A DNA stretch of 10,012 nt from Leucobacter sp. (GCA_012510755.1 JAAZHL010000156.1:1-10012); one strand, 5' to 3'; shown: positions 1 through 7,152, numbered from the stretch's first letter. A program made the numbers and translations. The notes: generated by a model not told the origin, from the sequence alone.

Positions 1-1086
1 ATCTCCATTCCGGTCGCGATCGTTGCCGGCATCGGGCGTTCGGCTCGCAATGGGATTCTCATTAAGGGTGGCGAGTACCTCGAAACGTCTGCCAAGATTT
101 CGGCCGTCGCGGTTGATAAGACGGGTACGCTCACCGAGGGCCGCCCGGTGCTGACTGACATTGTTGTGCTCGACCCCAAGGCGAATCGAAGCGAGGTGCT
201 TCGGTGGGCTGCAGCTGCAGAAGCTGGGTCTGAGCACCCGCTCGCCGGGCCGATCCTCGATACTGCGCGTGAAGAAGGTGTAGCACCTGAAGGAGTTCCG
301 GATTCGGTTACGCCGGTTGTTGGTAAAGGGATCGTGGTCGAAGTGGACGGCAAGCGGGTGCTCATCGGCAACATCCCTCTGCTCGAACAGTACGGCATTG
401 AGGGTAGCGCCGGCGCAGATTCAGCAGCAGACGAACTTGCGGCCGCGGGCAACACGCCGATGATTGTCGCCGTCGACGAGACGGTGCTCGGGGTGATTGG
501 TGTCGCAGACACGATTCGCGTAGACGCTCCTGAAATGATCAGACGCCTGCACGCGAGCGGAGTCGAGAAGGTCGTCATGCTCACGGGAGACACGCGGCTC
601 GTCGCCGAAGCGATCGGTGAGGCCGTCGGAATCGACGAAATTCACGCCTCACTGTTACCTGAAGACAAGCTCGATGCCGTCGCCCGCTTGCAGCGCGAAG
701 GGCACACCGTTGCGATGGTAGGCGACGGCGTGAACGACGCCCCAGCTCTCGCGACGGCAGACATCGGTGTGGCGATGGGCGCAGCCGGGTCGGCCGTCGC
801 TGTCGAGACTGCCGACATCGCGCTCATGGGTGACAATCTTTTGAAGCTCCCTGAAGCGATCAGACTCGCCAGGCGCACAGTGAGTGTGATGCGCCAAAAT
901 ATTTGGATCGCACTCATCACCGTAGTGGTGTTGCTTGTGGGAGTTTTTGCTGGTGGAGTCACGATGGCCGTGGGAATGCTCGTGCACGAAGGATCGGTGC
1001 TCATCGTGATCTTCAACGCCATGCGGCTCCTGCGCAACACGCATCTTGACGGAGGAACACGTAAGGACACGGCACGCGATACTTAG
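1..1086 (+). CDS. Heavy-metal-translocating P1B-type ATPase, 3' part (P1B-4-like)
   Basis: This is the C-terminal 361 residues of a membrane pump that exports transition-metal ions using ATP; the reading frame is open from base 1, so the metal-binding N-terminus and first membrane helices lie outside the window. Visible motifs, numbered from the window edge, are the phosphorylation motif DKTGTLTEG (Asp39), the P1B-specific SEHP (His79-Pro80), TGD (195-197) and GDGVNDAP (from 241). Two membrane helices follow (about 300-350). The last carries HEGSV at 329-333, close to the HEG(G/S)T signature of P1B-4 pumps (Co/Zn/Fe/Ni type) and unlike the Asp found there in ZntA/CadA pumps or the MxxSS of copper pumps. 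The Thr of the family signature is Val here. The metal-binding helix with SPC/CPC is just upstream of base 1, so the ion is inferred. A Crp/Fnr regulator follows after about 20 bp, probably in the same transcript. Confidence 0.93.
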   Translation: MSIPVAIVAGIGRSARNGILIKGGEYLETSAKISAVAVDKTGTLTEGRPVLTDIVVLDPKANRSEVLRWAAAAEAGSEHPLAGPILDTAREEGVAPEGVPDSVTPVVGKGIVVEVDGKRVLIGNIPLLEQYGIEGSAGADSAADELAAAGNTPMIVAVDETVLGVIGVADTIRVDAPEMIRRLHASGVEKVVMLTGDTRLVAEAIGEAVGIDEIHASLLPEDKLDAVARLQREGHTVAMVGDGVNDAPALATADIGVAMGAAGSAVAVETADIALMGDNLLKLPEAIRLARRTVSVMRQNIWIALITVVVLLVGVFAGGVTMAVGMLVHEGSVLIVIFNAMRLLRNTHLDGGTRKDTARDT

Positions 1087-1106
1087 AGCAGGAAGGAGGG
1101 TTGCCT

Positions 1107-1829
1107 TTGTCTATGTCAATCGAAGCGCATACACAACCGTCAGATGATCTTTGTGTCGCTCGCGTACCGCTGTTTCAAGGGTTAACACATGCCCAGCAAC
1201 TCGAAGTAGCGGGTTTTGCGCGTACTGTGCATCTAGATGCGCTCGATCAGGCCTATGCGGCAGGCTCTGATATGTCGCAGCTGATGGTCGTACACACTGG
1301 TAACGTCAAAATTTTGCGTACAAGCGTGACCGGGCACGAACAAGTGCTTCGGGTGCTCGGCCCCGGTGACTTCATCGGAGAATCTGCATTCCTCACCGGA
1401 GCTCAACCCGACCACACCGCACAAGCGCTCGTGCGAACGGAACTGTGTGTGTTCCGTCATGCCGACCTGGGGCGCCTCATCGAAAAGCACCCGAGCATTG
1501 GCTTGCGCATGCTGCAAGGAGTCATCAAACGCTTAGACGACACAGAAGCGCGTCTCGCTTCCATCGTCTCAGGGAATCTGAGTTCGCGCCTCGCTGACTA
1601 CCTCATCTCACTCCCCGGAAAGCCTGGACCGCAAGGCGCCATTGAAGTGGTACTCCCTCTGGCGAAGAAGGACGTTGCATCGTTACTGTCCACCACGCCA
1701 GAATCTCTCAGCCGGCAGTTGCGCAGGCTCACGGACTCCGGCGTGATTTCGCAGCACGGCCAAGGGCAAATCACGATTATTGATGTGGCTACACTCAGCG
1801 CACTCTCCCATCCCGCAGCGCACCGGTGA
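1107..1829 (+). CDS. Crp/Fnr-family regulator, Flp-like, with two cysteines
   Basis: A one-component DNA-binding regulator: an N-terminal cyclic-nucleotide-binding-type beta barrel (about residues 15-120, with GPGDFIGESAFLTG in the roll), a dimerisation helix (about 120-155) and a C-terminal winged helix (KKDVASLLSTTPESLSRQLRRL, recognition helix about 190-210). The arginine and Ser/Thr pattern expected for cAMP binding is not evident, so another signal is likely. Cysteines lie at TGT 1152-1154 (LCVARVPLF) and TGT 1446-1448 (ELCVF). A Cys pair of this sort is known in the Flp proteins of lactic acid bacteria, which respond to redox and affect zinc handling; the resemblance is my inference. 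GGAAGGAGGG at 1091-1100 is a strong ribosome-binding site: TTG 1107 is 7 nt after AGGAGG, TTG 1101 is too close, and ATG 1113 (13 nt) is the alternative. It follows the metal ATPase directly and may control it. Confidence 0.9.
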   Translation: MSMSIEAHTQPSDDLCVARVPLFQGLTHAQQLEVAGFARTVHLDALDQAYAAGSDMSQLMVVHTGNVKILRTSVTGHEQVLRVLGPGDFIGESAFLTGAQPDHTAQALVRTELCVFRHADLGRLIEKHPSIGLRMLQGVIKRLDDTEARLASIVSGNLSSRLADYLISLPGKPGPQGAIEVVLPLAKKDVASLLSTTPESLSRQLRRLTDSGVISQHGQGQITIIDVATLSALSHPAAHR

Positions 1830-1831
1830 TT

Positions 1832-1864
1832 CTCCCGCAATCCGATCTTCATTGCGGTGAGTTC
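1832..1864 (+). terminator. Possible hairpin terminator after the Crp/Fnr gene
   Basis: CTCCCGCAAT (1832-1841) pairs with ATTGCGGTGAG (1851-1861) as a 10-bp stem with one bulged T and a 9-nt loop, starting 3 nt after the crp/fnr-like stop codon. Only a weak T-rich stretch (TTCT) follows, so termination efficiency is doubtful. The position just before the next promoter supports the call. Confidence 0.45.
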
Positions 1865-1895
1865 TAGGCGCTTTCACAGACATATCGGCATAGTG

Positions 1896-1925
1896 TTGAC
1901 ATGTTATCGACACGGTGTCGATACT
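1896..1925 (+). promoter_or_regulatory. Sigma-A-type promoter of the ABC transporter operon
   Basis: TTGACA at 1896-1901 is a perfect -35 hexamer. GATACT at 1920-1925 matches the -10 consensus at 4 of 6 positions with an 18-bp spacer. A start near 1932 would leave a leader of about 17 nt containing GGGAAGG (1938-1944) before ATG 1949. The spacer is filled by a palindrome, so the promoter is probably repressible. Confidence 0.7.
1905..1923. promoter_or_regulatory. Perfect 19-bp palindrome, probable TetR operator
   Basis: TATCGACACGGTGTCGATA has 9-bp arms around one central G and lies between the -35 and -10 of the ABC operon promoter, where a bound repressor would block polymerase. A TetR-family gene ends the same gene cluster and is the obvious candidate ligand. 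Another copy of the half-site GTGTCGA lies at 1929-1935, and the core GACACGGTGT recurs at 3811-3820 upstream of the tetR gene. Binding is inferred, not seen. Confidence 0.7.
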
Positions 1926-1948
1926 TCTGTGTCGACTGGGAAGGTCAC

Positions 1949-3085
1949 ATGTTTCTCGCTTTACGCGAATTGAAATTCGCGCGTGGACGTTTCGGTCTGA
2001 TGGGTGCGGTGGTCTCACTGATCGCCGTGCTCATGGTGATGCTGTCTGGTCTGTCGTCGGGGCTTGTCAACGACGGAGTGTCAGGTCTCAAATCGTTACC
2101 GGTGACGGCGTTCGCCTTTGACAAGGGCACAAAAACCGACAACGCCTTTTCGAGATCGGTCGTCGACGCGGAGCAAGTTGAAACCTTGCAGTCTCAGCCG
2201 GGCGTCACTCACGCAGAACCTGTAGGCGCGGGCATGACGAATGCCACGACCGAAGACGGCACACAGATTGACCTGTCGCTCTTTGCGATACAGCCCGACT
2301 CCTTTCTTCTTCCAGACGTATCTGAAGGCAACACCCTGGCGGGTCTTGCCGGCATCGTGGTGTCAGAGACCGCAAAAGCTGAAGGGCTCGAAGTCGGCAC
2401 TGTCATCACCCTCGACCGGATCGACACAGAGCTTGAAGTCGTAGGCTTTACCGAAGGCCAGGCCACCTTCGGTCACGTCGATATGGCATACCTGCACCTT
2501 GATACGTGGCGGCTGATTGCCTCTGGCGCCGCACAGGCAGGCTTTCCGACGCAAGCACAGGTAGATGCCCTCGATTTCGATGTGGCGAGCGTTGTCGCGA
2601 TTCAGGCTGAAGGCGGATTTGATGTTAGCTCAGCCGACCTCGCTGCAGCTACCACCACGGTCAGTCTGCAGGAGTCGTTCAACTCATCACCCGGATACGA
2701 GGCAGAGACGCTGACGTTGAGCATGATCCAAGTATTCTTGTACGCGATCTGCGCTTTGGTCGTCGGCGCGTTCTTCACTGTCTGGACCATTCAACGTCAG
2801 CACGAACTCGCGGTGCTTCGAGCTCTCGGCGCGTCTGGCCGCTACTTGCTACGCGACTCCCTCACCCAGGCATCGATATTGCTGGTCGCATTTACCGCAG
2901 TCGGCGTCGGCGTCGGAGTCGCTTTCGGAGCGGCAATGCCTGCTGGGATGCCGTTCGCGTTAGAGGCTATGCCGATCCTCGTCTCATCGCTCATCACCAT
3001 CGCCCTGGGTCTCATCGGTGCGGCAGTTGCGATACTTCGCATTACTCGAATCGACCCACTTACGGCCCTTGGAGGTCAGCGATAA
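1949..3085 (+). CDS. ABC transporter permease, FtsX/MacB-type
   Basis: The membrane subunit of an ABC exporter, 378 aa. The order is: a first membrane helix (about 13-38), a large extracytoplasmic domain (about 40-255), then three helices near 258-283, 309-330 and 344-364 with the cytoplasmic coupling segment QRQHELAVLRALGAS between the second and third, which is the typical FtsX-domain layout. One such four-helix unit means it must dimerise. ATG 1949 is chosen: GGGAAGG lies 4 nt upstream, the protein then begins MFLALRELKFARGRF as family members do, and the upstream in-frame ATG 1901 sits inside the promoter. The stop overlaps the ATPase start by one base (TAATG), so the two are translationally coupled. 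The substrate is unknown; related systems export haem, peptides or lipophilic compounds and many are TetR-controlled. Confidence 0.9.
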   Translation: MFLALRELKFARGRFGLMGAVVSLIAVLMVMLSGLSSGLVNDGVSGLKSLPVTAFAFDKGTKTDNAFSRSVVDAEQVETLQSQPGVTHAEPVGAGMTNATTEDGTQIDLSLFAIQPDSFLLPDVSEGNTLAGLAGIVVSETAKAEGLEVGTVITLDRIDTELEVVGFTEGQATFGHVDMAYLHLDTWRLIASGAAQAGFPTQAQVDALDFDVASVVAIQAEGGFDVSSADLAAATTTVSLQESFNSSPGYEAETLTLSMIQVFLYAICALVVGAFFTVWTIQRQHELAVLRALGASGRYLLRDSLTQASILLVAFTAVGVGVGVAFGAAMPAGMPFALEAMPILVSSLITIALGLIGAAVAILRITRIDPLTALGGQR

Positions 3086-3771
3086 TGCCAACAACGACAG
3101 CGCTTTCGCTTCGCAACGTAACCCTTGAACTCGGTGATGGTGACAGCAAAGTTCGCCCCCTCGATAACGTCAACCTCGAAATCGAGCATGGTGAATTTGT
3201 TGGTGTGATCGGGCCATCCGGTGCCGGCAAATCGACGCTTCTGGCAGTCGCTGGCGCACTTGCGACCCCAGATAGTGGCGCCGTGAAGGTGCTCGGTCAA
3301 GATCTCGCCAAACTCACGCGGTCACAGGGCAAACTCGCGAAATTCAGGTTGCACAATATTGGGTTCGTCTTTCAGTCCGGCAACCTTATCCCAGCGTTGA
3401 ACGCTGCCGATCAGCTGCGGCTGGTCAATAAGATCTCCAAGGGCCCGGCAGATTTCGACCCAATGCCACTGCTCGAGGCGGTAGGCATCGCCCAGAAAGC
3501 GAAGAACCTGCCACGCCAGCTTTCAGGCGGTGAACGCCAACGCGTGGGTATCGCGCGCGCGTTCGTGACGAACCCGGGACTCTTGCTTGTTGATGAGCCG
3601 ACCGCGGCGCTTGACAGGCAACGGAGTCAGCAGATCGTGACGTTGCTTGCCGAACAGTGTCACGAACGTGGCGTTGCTACCATGATGGTGACTCATGATC
3701 ATGAGGTTCTTGGGCACTGTGATCGAGTTGTTGAGATGGTTGATGGCAGGTTGACACCGGTCGATGGCTAG
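3085..3771 (+). CDS. ABC transporter ATP-binding protein
   Basis: The ATPase subunit that powers the FtsX-type permease encoded immediately upstream, 228 aa, a standard length for the MacB/LolD-like class. Motifs: Walker A GPSGAGKST (43-51), Q-loop VFQSGNLIPALNA (Gln97), signature LSGGERQRV (146-154), Walker B LLLVDEP (166-172), D-loop ALD (175-177) and switch histidine VTHD (His204). All catalytic residues are present. The ATG overlaps the permease stop by one base and GGAGG at 3071-3075 lies 9 nt before it. It is followed by a 99-bp gap and then the TetR gene on the same strand. Confidence 0.95.
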   Translation: MPTTTALSLRNVTLELGDGDSKVRPLDNVNLEIEHGEFVGVIGPSGAGKSTLLAVAGALATPDSGAVKVLGQDLAKLTRSQGKLAKFRLHNIGFVFQSGNLIPALNAADQLRLVNKISKGPADFDPMPLLEAVGIAQKAKNLPRQLSGGERQRVGIARAFVTNPGLLLVDEPTAALDRQRSQQIVTLLAEQCHERGVATMMVTHDHEVLGHCDRVVEMVDGRLTPVDG

Positions 3772-3810
3772 CTTGGTTGCCAACGCTGAGGTCGGGGGAG
3801 CTGCAACGGT

Positions 3811-3820
3811 GACACGGTGT
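3811..3820. promoter_or_regulatory. Second copy of the palindrome core upstream of tetR
   Basis: GACACGGTGT is identical to the centre of the 1905-1923 palindrome (ten consecutive bases), but the outer arms differ. It lies about 50 bp upstream of the tetR start within the 99-bp gap and may be a weaker autoregulatory site. No convincing promoter hexamers are visible next to it (ATGACA at 3830-3835 has only a poor -10 partner), so tetR may be read mainly from the ABC promoter. Confidence 0.35.
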
Positions 3821-3870
3821 ATGGTTTCAATGACAGCGGTCGAACTGGGGGTAGCTGAGAGGCGGTATTG

Positions 3871-4503
3871 ATGCCACGCATTGCAGCAGCATCCGTCGCC
3901 GAACATCGAGCGAACCAAGAGCGGGTCTTGCTTGATGTTGCGCATGCTTTTCTTGAAGAAGCCGGTGACCTGCCGAGTATGCGCGCGATCGCTGAGCGTG
4001 CAGGTCTTGCGAGATCCAGCGTTTACCATTACTTCGGCTCACGCGAAGAACTGCTGAACGCGCTGGTGCAAGATGTCTTCCCAAAATGGACCACACGTGT
4101 CACGGCAGCCATGGCTGCGGAAGAGGAACCCAGTCGCCGAATTCTTGCGTACGCGGTAGCAAACATAGAGCTGGTCCATGAAGGAGCGCACGCGGTTGGT
4201 TCTGCACTTGCGACGCTCACACCGAGTGAAGCGCTCGATGAACAAGCGACGCGAATGCACCGCCTGATACAGGAGCCATTGATCGAGACGTTAGAAGAGC
4301 TCAACGTTCAGGACCCGGAGGGGGTCAGCGAACTTATCAATGCGCTCGTGCATGCTTCAACGAAATCCTTGGAAGCAGGCTATTCGCTAGAAGAAGCTCT
4401 CACCAACTTGGCCGCAGTTATTGAACCCATGGCCGACCGAATGCGGCGACACGCGACGAGCGAAACTCAACTGTCGCCTCGACGCTCTTCGGACGATTCA
4501 TAG
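3871..4503 (+). CDS. TetR/AcrR-family transcriptional repressor
   Basis: A 210-aa ligand-responsive DNA-binding protein of typical TetR length. The N-terminal three-helix HTH covers about residues 12-62: FLEEAGDLPSMRAIAERAGLA, then the recognition-helix stretch RSSVYHYFGSREELLNAL. The remainder is helical, acidic and poorly conserved, as expected for the ligand/dimer domain. GAGAGG at 3857-3862 is 8 nt upstream of ATG 3871; the adjacent TTG 3868 is a less likely start. It lies 99 bp after the ABC ATPase on the same strand, and the palindrome in the ABC promoter is its likely operator, giving a self-contained efflux module. The inducer would probably be the transporter's substrate; it is unknown. 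Its last 37 bp overlap the end of the convergent DUF6512-like gene. Confidence 0.92.
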   Translation: MPRIAAASVAEHRANQERVLLDVAHAFLEEAGDLPSMRAIAERAGLARSSVYHYFGSREELLNALVQDVFPKWTTRVTAAMAAEEEPSRRILAYAVANIELVHEGAHAVGSALATLTPSEALDEQATRMHRLIQEPLIETLEELNVQDPEGVSELINALVHASTKSLEAGYSLEEALTNLAAVIEPMADRMRRHATSETQLSPRRSSDDS

Positions 4504-5048
4504 TCTGGGTGTGCGTCGAGGCCGTACTTTTGGTTGAGTGGGTCAATAAAGACATCTGGTTCATTGGGCGGTCGGAGTGTGAAGCGAAAGAACGCGATAA
4601 CCAAACCAGCCAAAAAAATACCAGCTAATGCCACAGTCGCCCATGAGGGGCTGAGTTCTTGCAGCATCAACACAAACAGTGTCTGGGCAATGGCGATGAT
4701 CACGAAGAACACGGCGATGTCCAACCAGAGGACTTTTCGTTTGGTGATGCTCTTGTACAGGAACACGATGCCGAGCATGCTAATCGGCAGGGAATAGAGC
4801 GCCACGGTTGCCGCAGGGATGAATGCGGCATGTTGATACCCGCCCGCTGCGAATAAGACAACCTGTAGGAGCGCGACTGGCCAGATTGCGATTTTGATGT
4901 GCTCCCAGTAGCTCTCATTCACCGCACTAAAAATTGCGGCAATCCGACTGTGCCGCGACCAATCGAACGTGAAATGAAGCACACTACCGATGACGCCCAG
5001 CGGCAGGATCATCCACCAACTGACCGAGACAATTGTTTCGAGCGTCAT
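4467..5048 (-). CDS. DUF6512-like integral membrane protein
   Basis: A 193-aa hydrophobic protein of unknown function, with about six predicted membrane helices and a short charged C-terminal tail (EPDVFIDPLNQKYGLDAHPD). The N-terminal pattern LHFTFDW (24-30) followed by NESYWEHIKI (44-53) between the first two helices matches my memory of the DUF6512 family signature; I recognise the family but no biochemical role is known to me. The polar His/Asn/Glu/Trp cluster at the membrane surface is the only hint of a site. ATG 5048 has no clear Shine-Dalgarno sequence; the hexamer TACGTT ends 6 nt before it, so the transcript may be leaderless. The gene ends inside the 3' end of the convergent tetR gene. 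Nothing ties its job to the ABC module beyond proximity. Confidence 0.8.
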   Translation of the reverse strand: MTLETIVSVSWWMILPLGVIGSVLHFTFDWSRHSRIAAIFSAVNESYWEHIKIAIWPVALLQVVLFAAGGYQHAAFIPAATVALYSLPISMLGIVFLYKSITKRKVLWLDIAVFFVIIAIAQTLFVLMLQELSPSWATVALAGIFLAGLVIAFFRFTLRPPNEPDVFIDPLNQKYGLDAHPDYESSEERRGDS

Positions 5049-5054
5049 GCATGT

Positions 5055-5060
5055 AACGTA
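5055..5060 (-). promoter_or_regulatory. Candidate -10 of the DUF6512-like gene
   Basis: On the minus strand TACGTT ends exactly 6 nt before ATG 5048, the spacing typical of leaderless actinobacterial transcripts, and no Shine-Dalgarno site is visible. It matches the -10 consensus at only 3 of 6 positions and the -35 is poor (TGGCAA at 19 bp), so this is tentative. Confidence 0.3.
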
Positions 5061-5153
5061 CCATTGGCGAAAATGTTGATTGCCAGGGTCGCGTCGAACT
5101 CGATGGGCATCCTGCCGCGCGCCTAGGTGTCTGACCGTGCTTGCGGTTGAGCG

Positions 5154-5621
5154 TTACGGAAACTCAGGCGCACGCGGTCGAACCCACATTGATTCAGCAG
5201 TCGTGAGCTCAGTGCCGCACCGGTCGCACCTGTAGTGCGCCGGGGCGCGTGTCGCACAGTTCGGGCACACCATTTGGAATCCCTGTGCGAGATTGGGTTC
5301 GGGCGTGTACGCATGCCCCCACGCGGCTAAGGCCTGAAGCACGGGTCGTGCTGCTTCTCCAGCTGAAGTGAGAAAATAGTCGTAGCGGGGACGAACTGTG
5401 CCCGCATACTGCTCACGCCGTACCAGACCTCGCGCGATCATCTGCGTAAGCCGATCCGACAGGATCTTGTCTGGCGCTTCAGTGTGCTCTCGCAACTCTT
5501 CGAAGCGATGCACGCCGTACATGAGCTCGCGCAAGACAAGCACCGACCAGGGGTCGCCGAGAAAGTCCATGCTGCGCGCGATCGGGCACGGTCGCATCGA
5601 CCAGTCGGAGCGCAACGCCAT
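5154..5621 (-). CDS. HxlR-family regulator with C-terminal zinc ribbon
   Basis: A winged-helix transcriptional regulator of the HxlR family, 155 aa. The HxlR domain runs from about residue 8 to 105: a cysteine near the N-terminus (Cys12, in PCPIARSMDFLGDPWSVLVL), the recognition region (RFEELREHTEAPDKILSDRL) and the wing (RPRYDYFLTSAG). Unlike the usual HxlR proteins of about 110-130 aa, it continues into a small ribbon with CPNC (119-122) and CDRC (132-135), which should bind zinc. Cys12 is where family members such as YodB and HypR sense electrophiles or oxidants; sensing here is inferred. The open frame begins at GTG 5630, but GAGAGGG (5631-5637) touches that codon and lies 9 nt before ATG 5621, so ATG 5621 is taken. 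It is transcribed away from the MFS exporter gene and probably controls it. Confidence 0.92.
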   Translation of the reverse strand: MALRSDWSMRPCPIARSMDFLGDPWSVLVLRELMYGVHRFEELREHTEAPDKILSDRLTQMIARGLVRREQYAGTVRPRYDYFLTSAGEAARPVLQALAAWGHAYTPEPNLAQGFQMVCPNCATRAPAHYRCDRCGTELTTAESMWVRPRAPEFP

Positions 5622-5640
5622 AGTGCACACCCCTCTCTAT

Positions 5641-5674
5641 TTACTTTCTTCAAGGAAGCTAATGAGGCTATAGT
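5641..5674 (+). promoter_or_regulatory. HxlR-MFS divergent control region: operator-like palindrome and -10
   Basis: TTACTTTCTTC (5641-5651) faces AAGGAAGCTAA (5652-5662); 7 of 11 positions are symmetric, and the TTA/TAA ends resemble operators of HxlR-type regulators as I know them. TATAGT (5669-5674) matches the -10 consensus at 5 of 6 and ends 6 nt before the MFS ATG at 5681. No good -35 is seen; the palindrome covers its place. HxlR binding is inferred. Confidence 0.5.
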
Positions 5675-5680
5675 AGCAGG

Positions 5681-7054
5681 ATGGCGAATACTCAGGACAA
5701 GGCCGTGCGCTCCCATATCCACACCGCGGTGCTGGTGGCAACGCTCGGGGCGAGCGTCCTGTCTTCCCTCGATCTCTTTATCGTCAATCTTGCCTTGCCT
5801 CGTATCGGGGAGGCTTTTCCCGCGGCGTCACCGGCCGCGGTCTCATGGGTACTCAACGCCTACACAGTCATGTTCGCAGCGCTGTTGGCGCCGGCGGGGC
5901 GGATCGCAGATCGCTACGGACGACGTCGCATGTTCATCATCGGGCTCACCTTTTTCGCCGCCGGAGCGATCGTTACATCTCTCGCGCCAGGGGTTGGGTG
6001 GCTGATCGCTGGTCGAGCATTGCAAGGGGTGGGTGCGAGTGTGATTGTGCCCACGAGCCTCGCGCTGCTGCTGGAAGCTTCTCAGGAGCGAGAACATAAG
6101 CGGATGATCTCGATCTGGACGGCCAGTGGCTCGGTTGCTGCGGCCCTCGGCCCAGTGTTGGGTGGTCTGCTCGCTGACGTTGATTGGCGGCTGGTGTTCG
6201 CCTTCAAGATCCCACTGGCCGTGGGCGCCCTGTTCGCTGCGCGTGCGCTTCCTCGCTCCCCATCGTTAGACACTCGGATGCCTGACCTGGTTGGTGCAGC
6301 CTGTCTGGCAGGAACTGTCGCGGCCTTCGTGGCCATGTTGACGCTTTGGGGTGACGGCAAATCAAGCGGCGCGTGGGTCTGGAGCTTCGGTGCGCTCGCG
6401 CTGGCGGGGTTCGCCTGCGTCGTATTCCGAAGCCGACGTCACCCGGTGCCGGTGGTTGACCTGCGGCTCTTCCGCACGCCGGCATTCACCTTCTCTGTGG
6501 TCGGGATGACGGTGTTCTACATTGGATTCTCGATGATGTTGCTCGCCTGCTCGCTCTGGGCAACGAATGTGTGGGAATGGGATTCGGTGCTCGTTGGGTT
6601 GTGCTTCGTCCTTGGCCCTGGCATGGCAGTGGTGACAGCCTTGGCTGCTGGTCGCACCAAGCTATCTGCTGAGTGGCTTTCAGCAGGCGGGGGCTTGCTG
6701 TTCGTTGCTGCTGGAATCATCTGGGCGTTGACAGTCACGAAAGATGCTTCACCGATTGGATTCATTGTCGGGTTTCTGCTCACCGGTGCTGCCGCCGGGA
6801 TCGCGCAGACCGGGTTTCTCTCTGGGGGTGCAGGCGCGCTCGCCCCTGCTGATTATGCCTCTGGCGCCGGCATCATTAATACGGGAAGGCAGATCGGAGC
6901 GGCCGTAGGAGTAGCCCTCCTGGTGCTGTATGCCGGCAGCGGGTATGACGCGCCAAGTTATGCGGTGGTCTGGCTCACGATCGCGATCACGGGAGCGGCC
7001 GCGGCACTCGCGACCCTTCCCGTTTTCCTCACTGCACGCCCGCCAGTGTCGTGA
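5681..7054 (+). CDS. MFS multidrug exporter, DHA2 (EmrB/QacA)-like
   Basis: A proton-coupled exporter of the major facilitator superfamily in the cytoplasmic membrane, 457 aa, fitting the 14-helix DHA2 drug:H+ antiporters. Helix 1 holds LDLFIVNLALPRIG (about 30-43, equivalent to motif D1 with its membrane Asp). Motif A after helix 2 is GRIADRYGRRRMF (74-86). Helix 5 holds the antiporter motif C region, GSVAAALGPVLGGLL. The second half is less charged, with no large loop of the QacA type. The likely substrate class is hydrophobic or cationic toxicants; no specific drug can be read from the sequence. The divergent HxlR gene 59 bp away suggests substrate- or stress-induced expression. There is no well-placed Shine-Dalgarno site before ATG 5681 (AGG directly abuts it), and TATAGT ends 6 nt upstream, so the mRNA may be leaderless. 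Confidence 0.92.
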   Translation: MANTQDKAVRSHIHTAVLVATLGASVLSSLDLFIVNLALPRIGEAFPAASPAAVSWVLNAYTVMFAALLAPAGRIADRYGRRRMFIIGLTFFAAGAIVTSLAPGVGWLIAGRALQGVGASVIVPTSLALLLEASQEREHKRMISIWTASGSVAAALGPVLGGLLADVDWRLVFAFKIPLAVGALFAARALPRSPSLDTRMPDLVGAACLAGTVAAFVAMLTLWGDGKSSGAWVWSFGALALAGFACVVFRSRRHPVPVVDLRLFRTPAFTFSVVGMTVFYIGFSMMLLACSLWATNVWEWDSVLVGLCFVLGPGMAVVTALAAGRTKLSAEWLSAGGGLLFVAAGIIWALTVTKDASPIGFIVGFLLTGAAAGIAQTGFLSGGAGALAPADYASGAGIINTGRQIGAAVGVALLVLYAGSGYDAPSYAVVWLTIAITGAAAALATLPVFLTARPPVS

Positions 7055-7097
7055 GGGAGTATCGTCTCGACGTCGCGGACACCAATGCGCTGCTTGT

Positions 7098-7152
7098 CGC
7101 ACGCTTGCTACAGACGCCGCACGCTTGCGGCACCTGCCGCACGCTTGCTACA
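7098..7152 (+). repeat. Three 15-bp direct repeats, 20-bp period
   Basis: CGCACGCTTGCTACA occurs at 7098-7112 and 7138-7152, with a variant CGCACGCTTGCGGCA at 7118-7132. The first 11 bases are identical in all three and the starts are exactly 20 bp apart, close to two helical turns. The array lies just upstream of the HTH gene start and covers its probable promoter, so it looks like a set of iteron-style operator sites, probably for the HTH protein itself. The spacer sequences are not conserved. Confidence 0.85.

Noticed and set aside
642..1070. Minus-strand open frames opposite the metal ATPase
   Set aside because: Low-complexity Ala/Ser/Thr-rich products typical of the antisense of GC-rich coding sequence; the plus strand carries all ATPase motifs.
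1901..1948. Upstream ATG for the ABC permease
   Set aside because: The ATG lies in the promoter/operator region and adds a Cys-rich, non-conserved stretch; ATG 1949 has a Shine-Dalgarno site and a family-like N-terminus.
5131..5145. Small inverted repeat (ACCG/CGGT) downstream of the HxlR gene as a terminator
   Set aside because: Only a 4-bp stem with no T tract; too weak to call.
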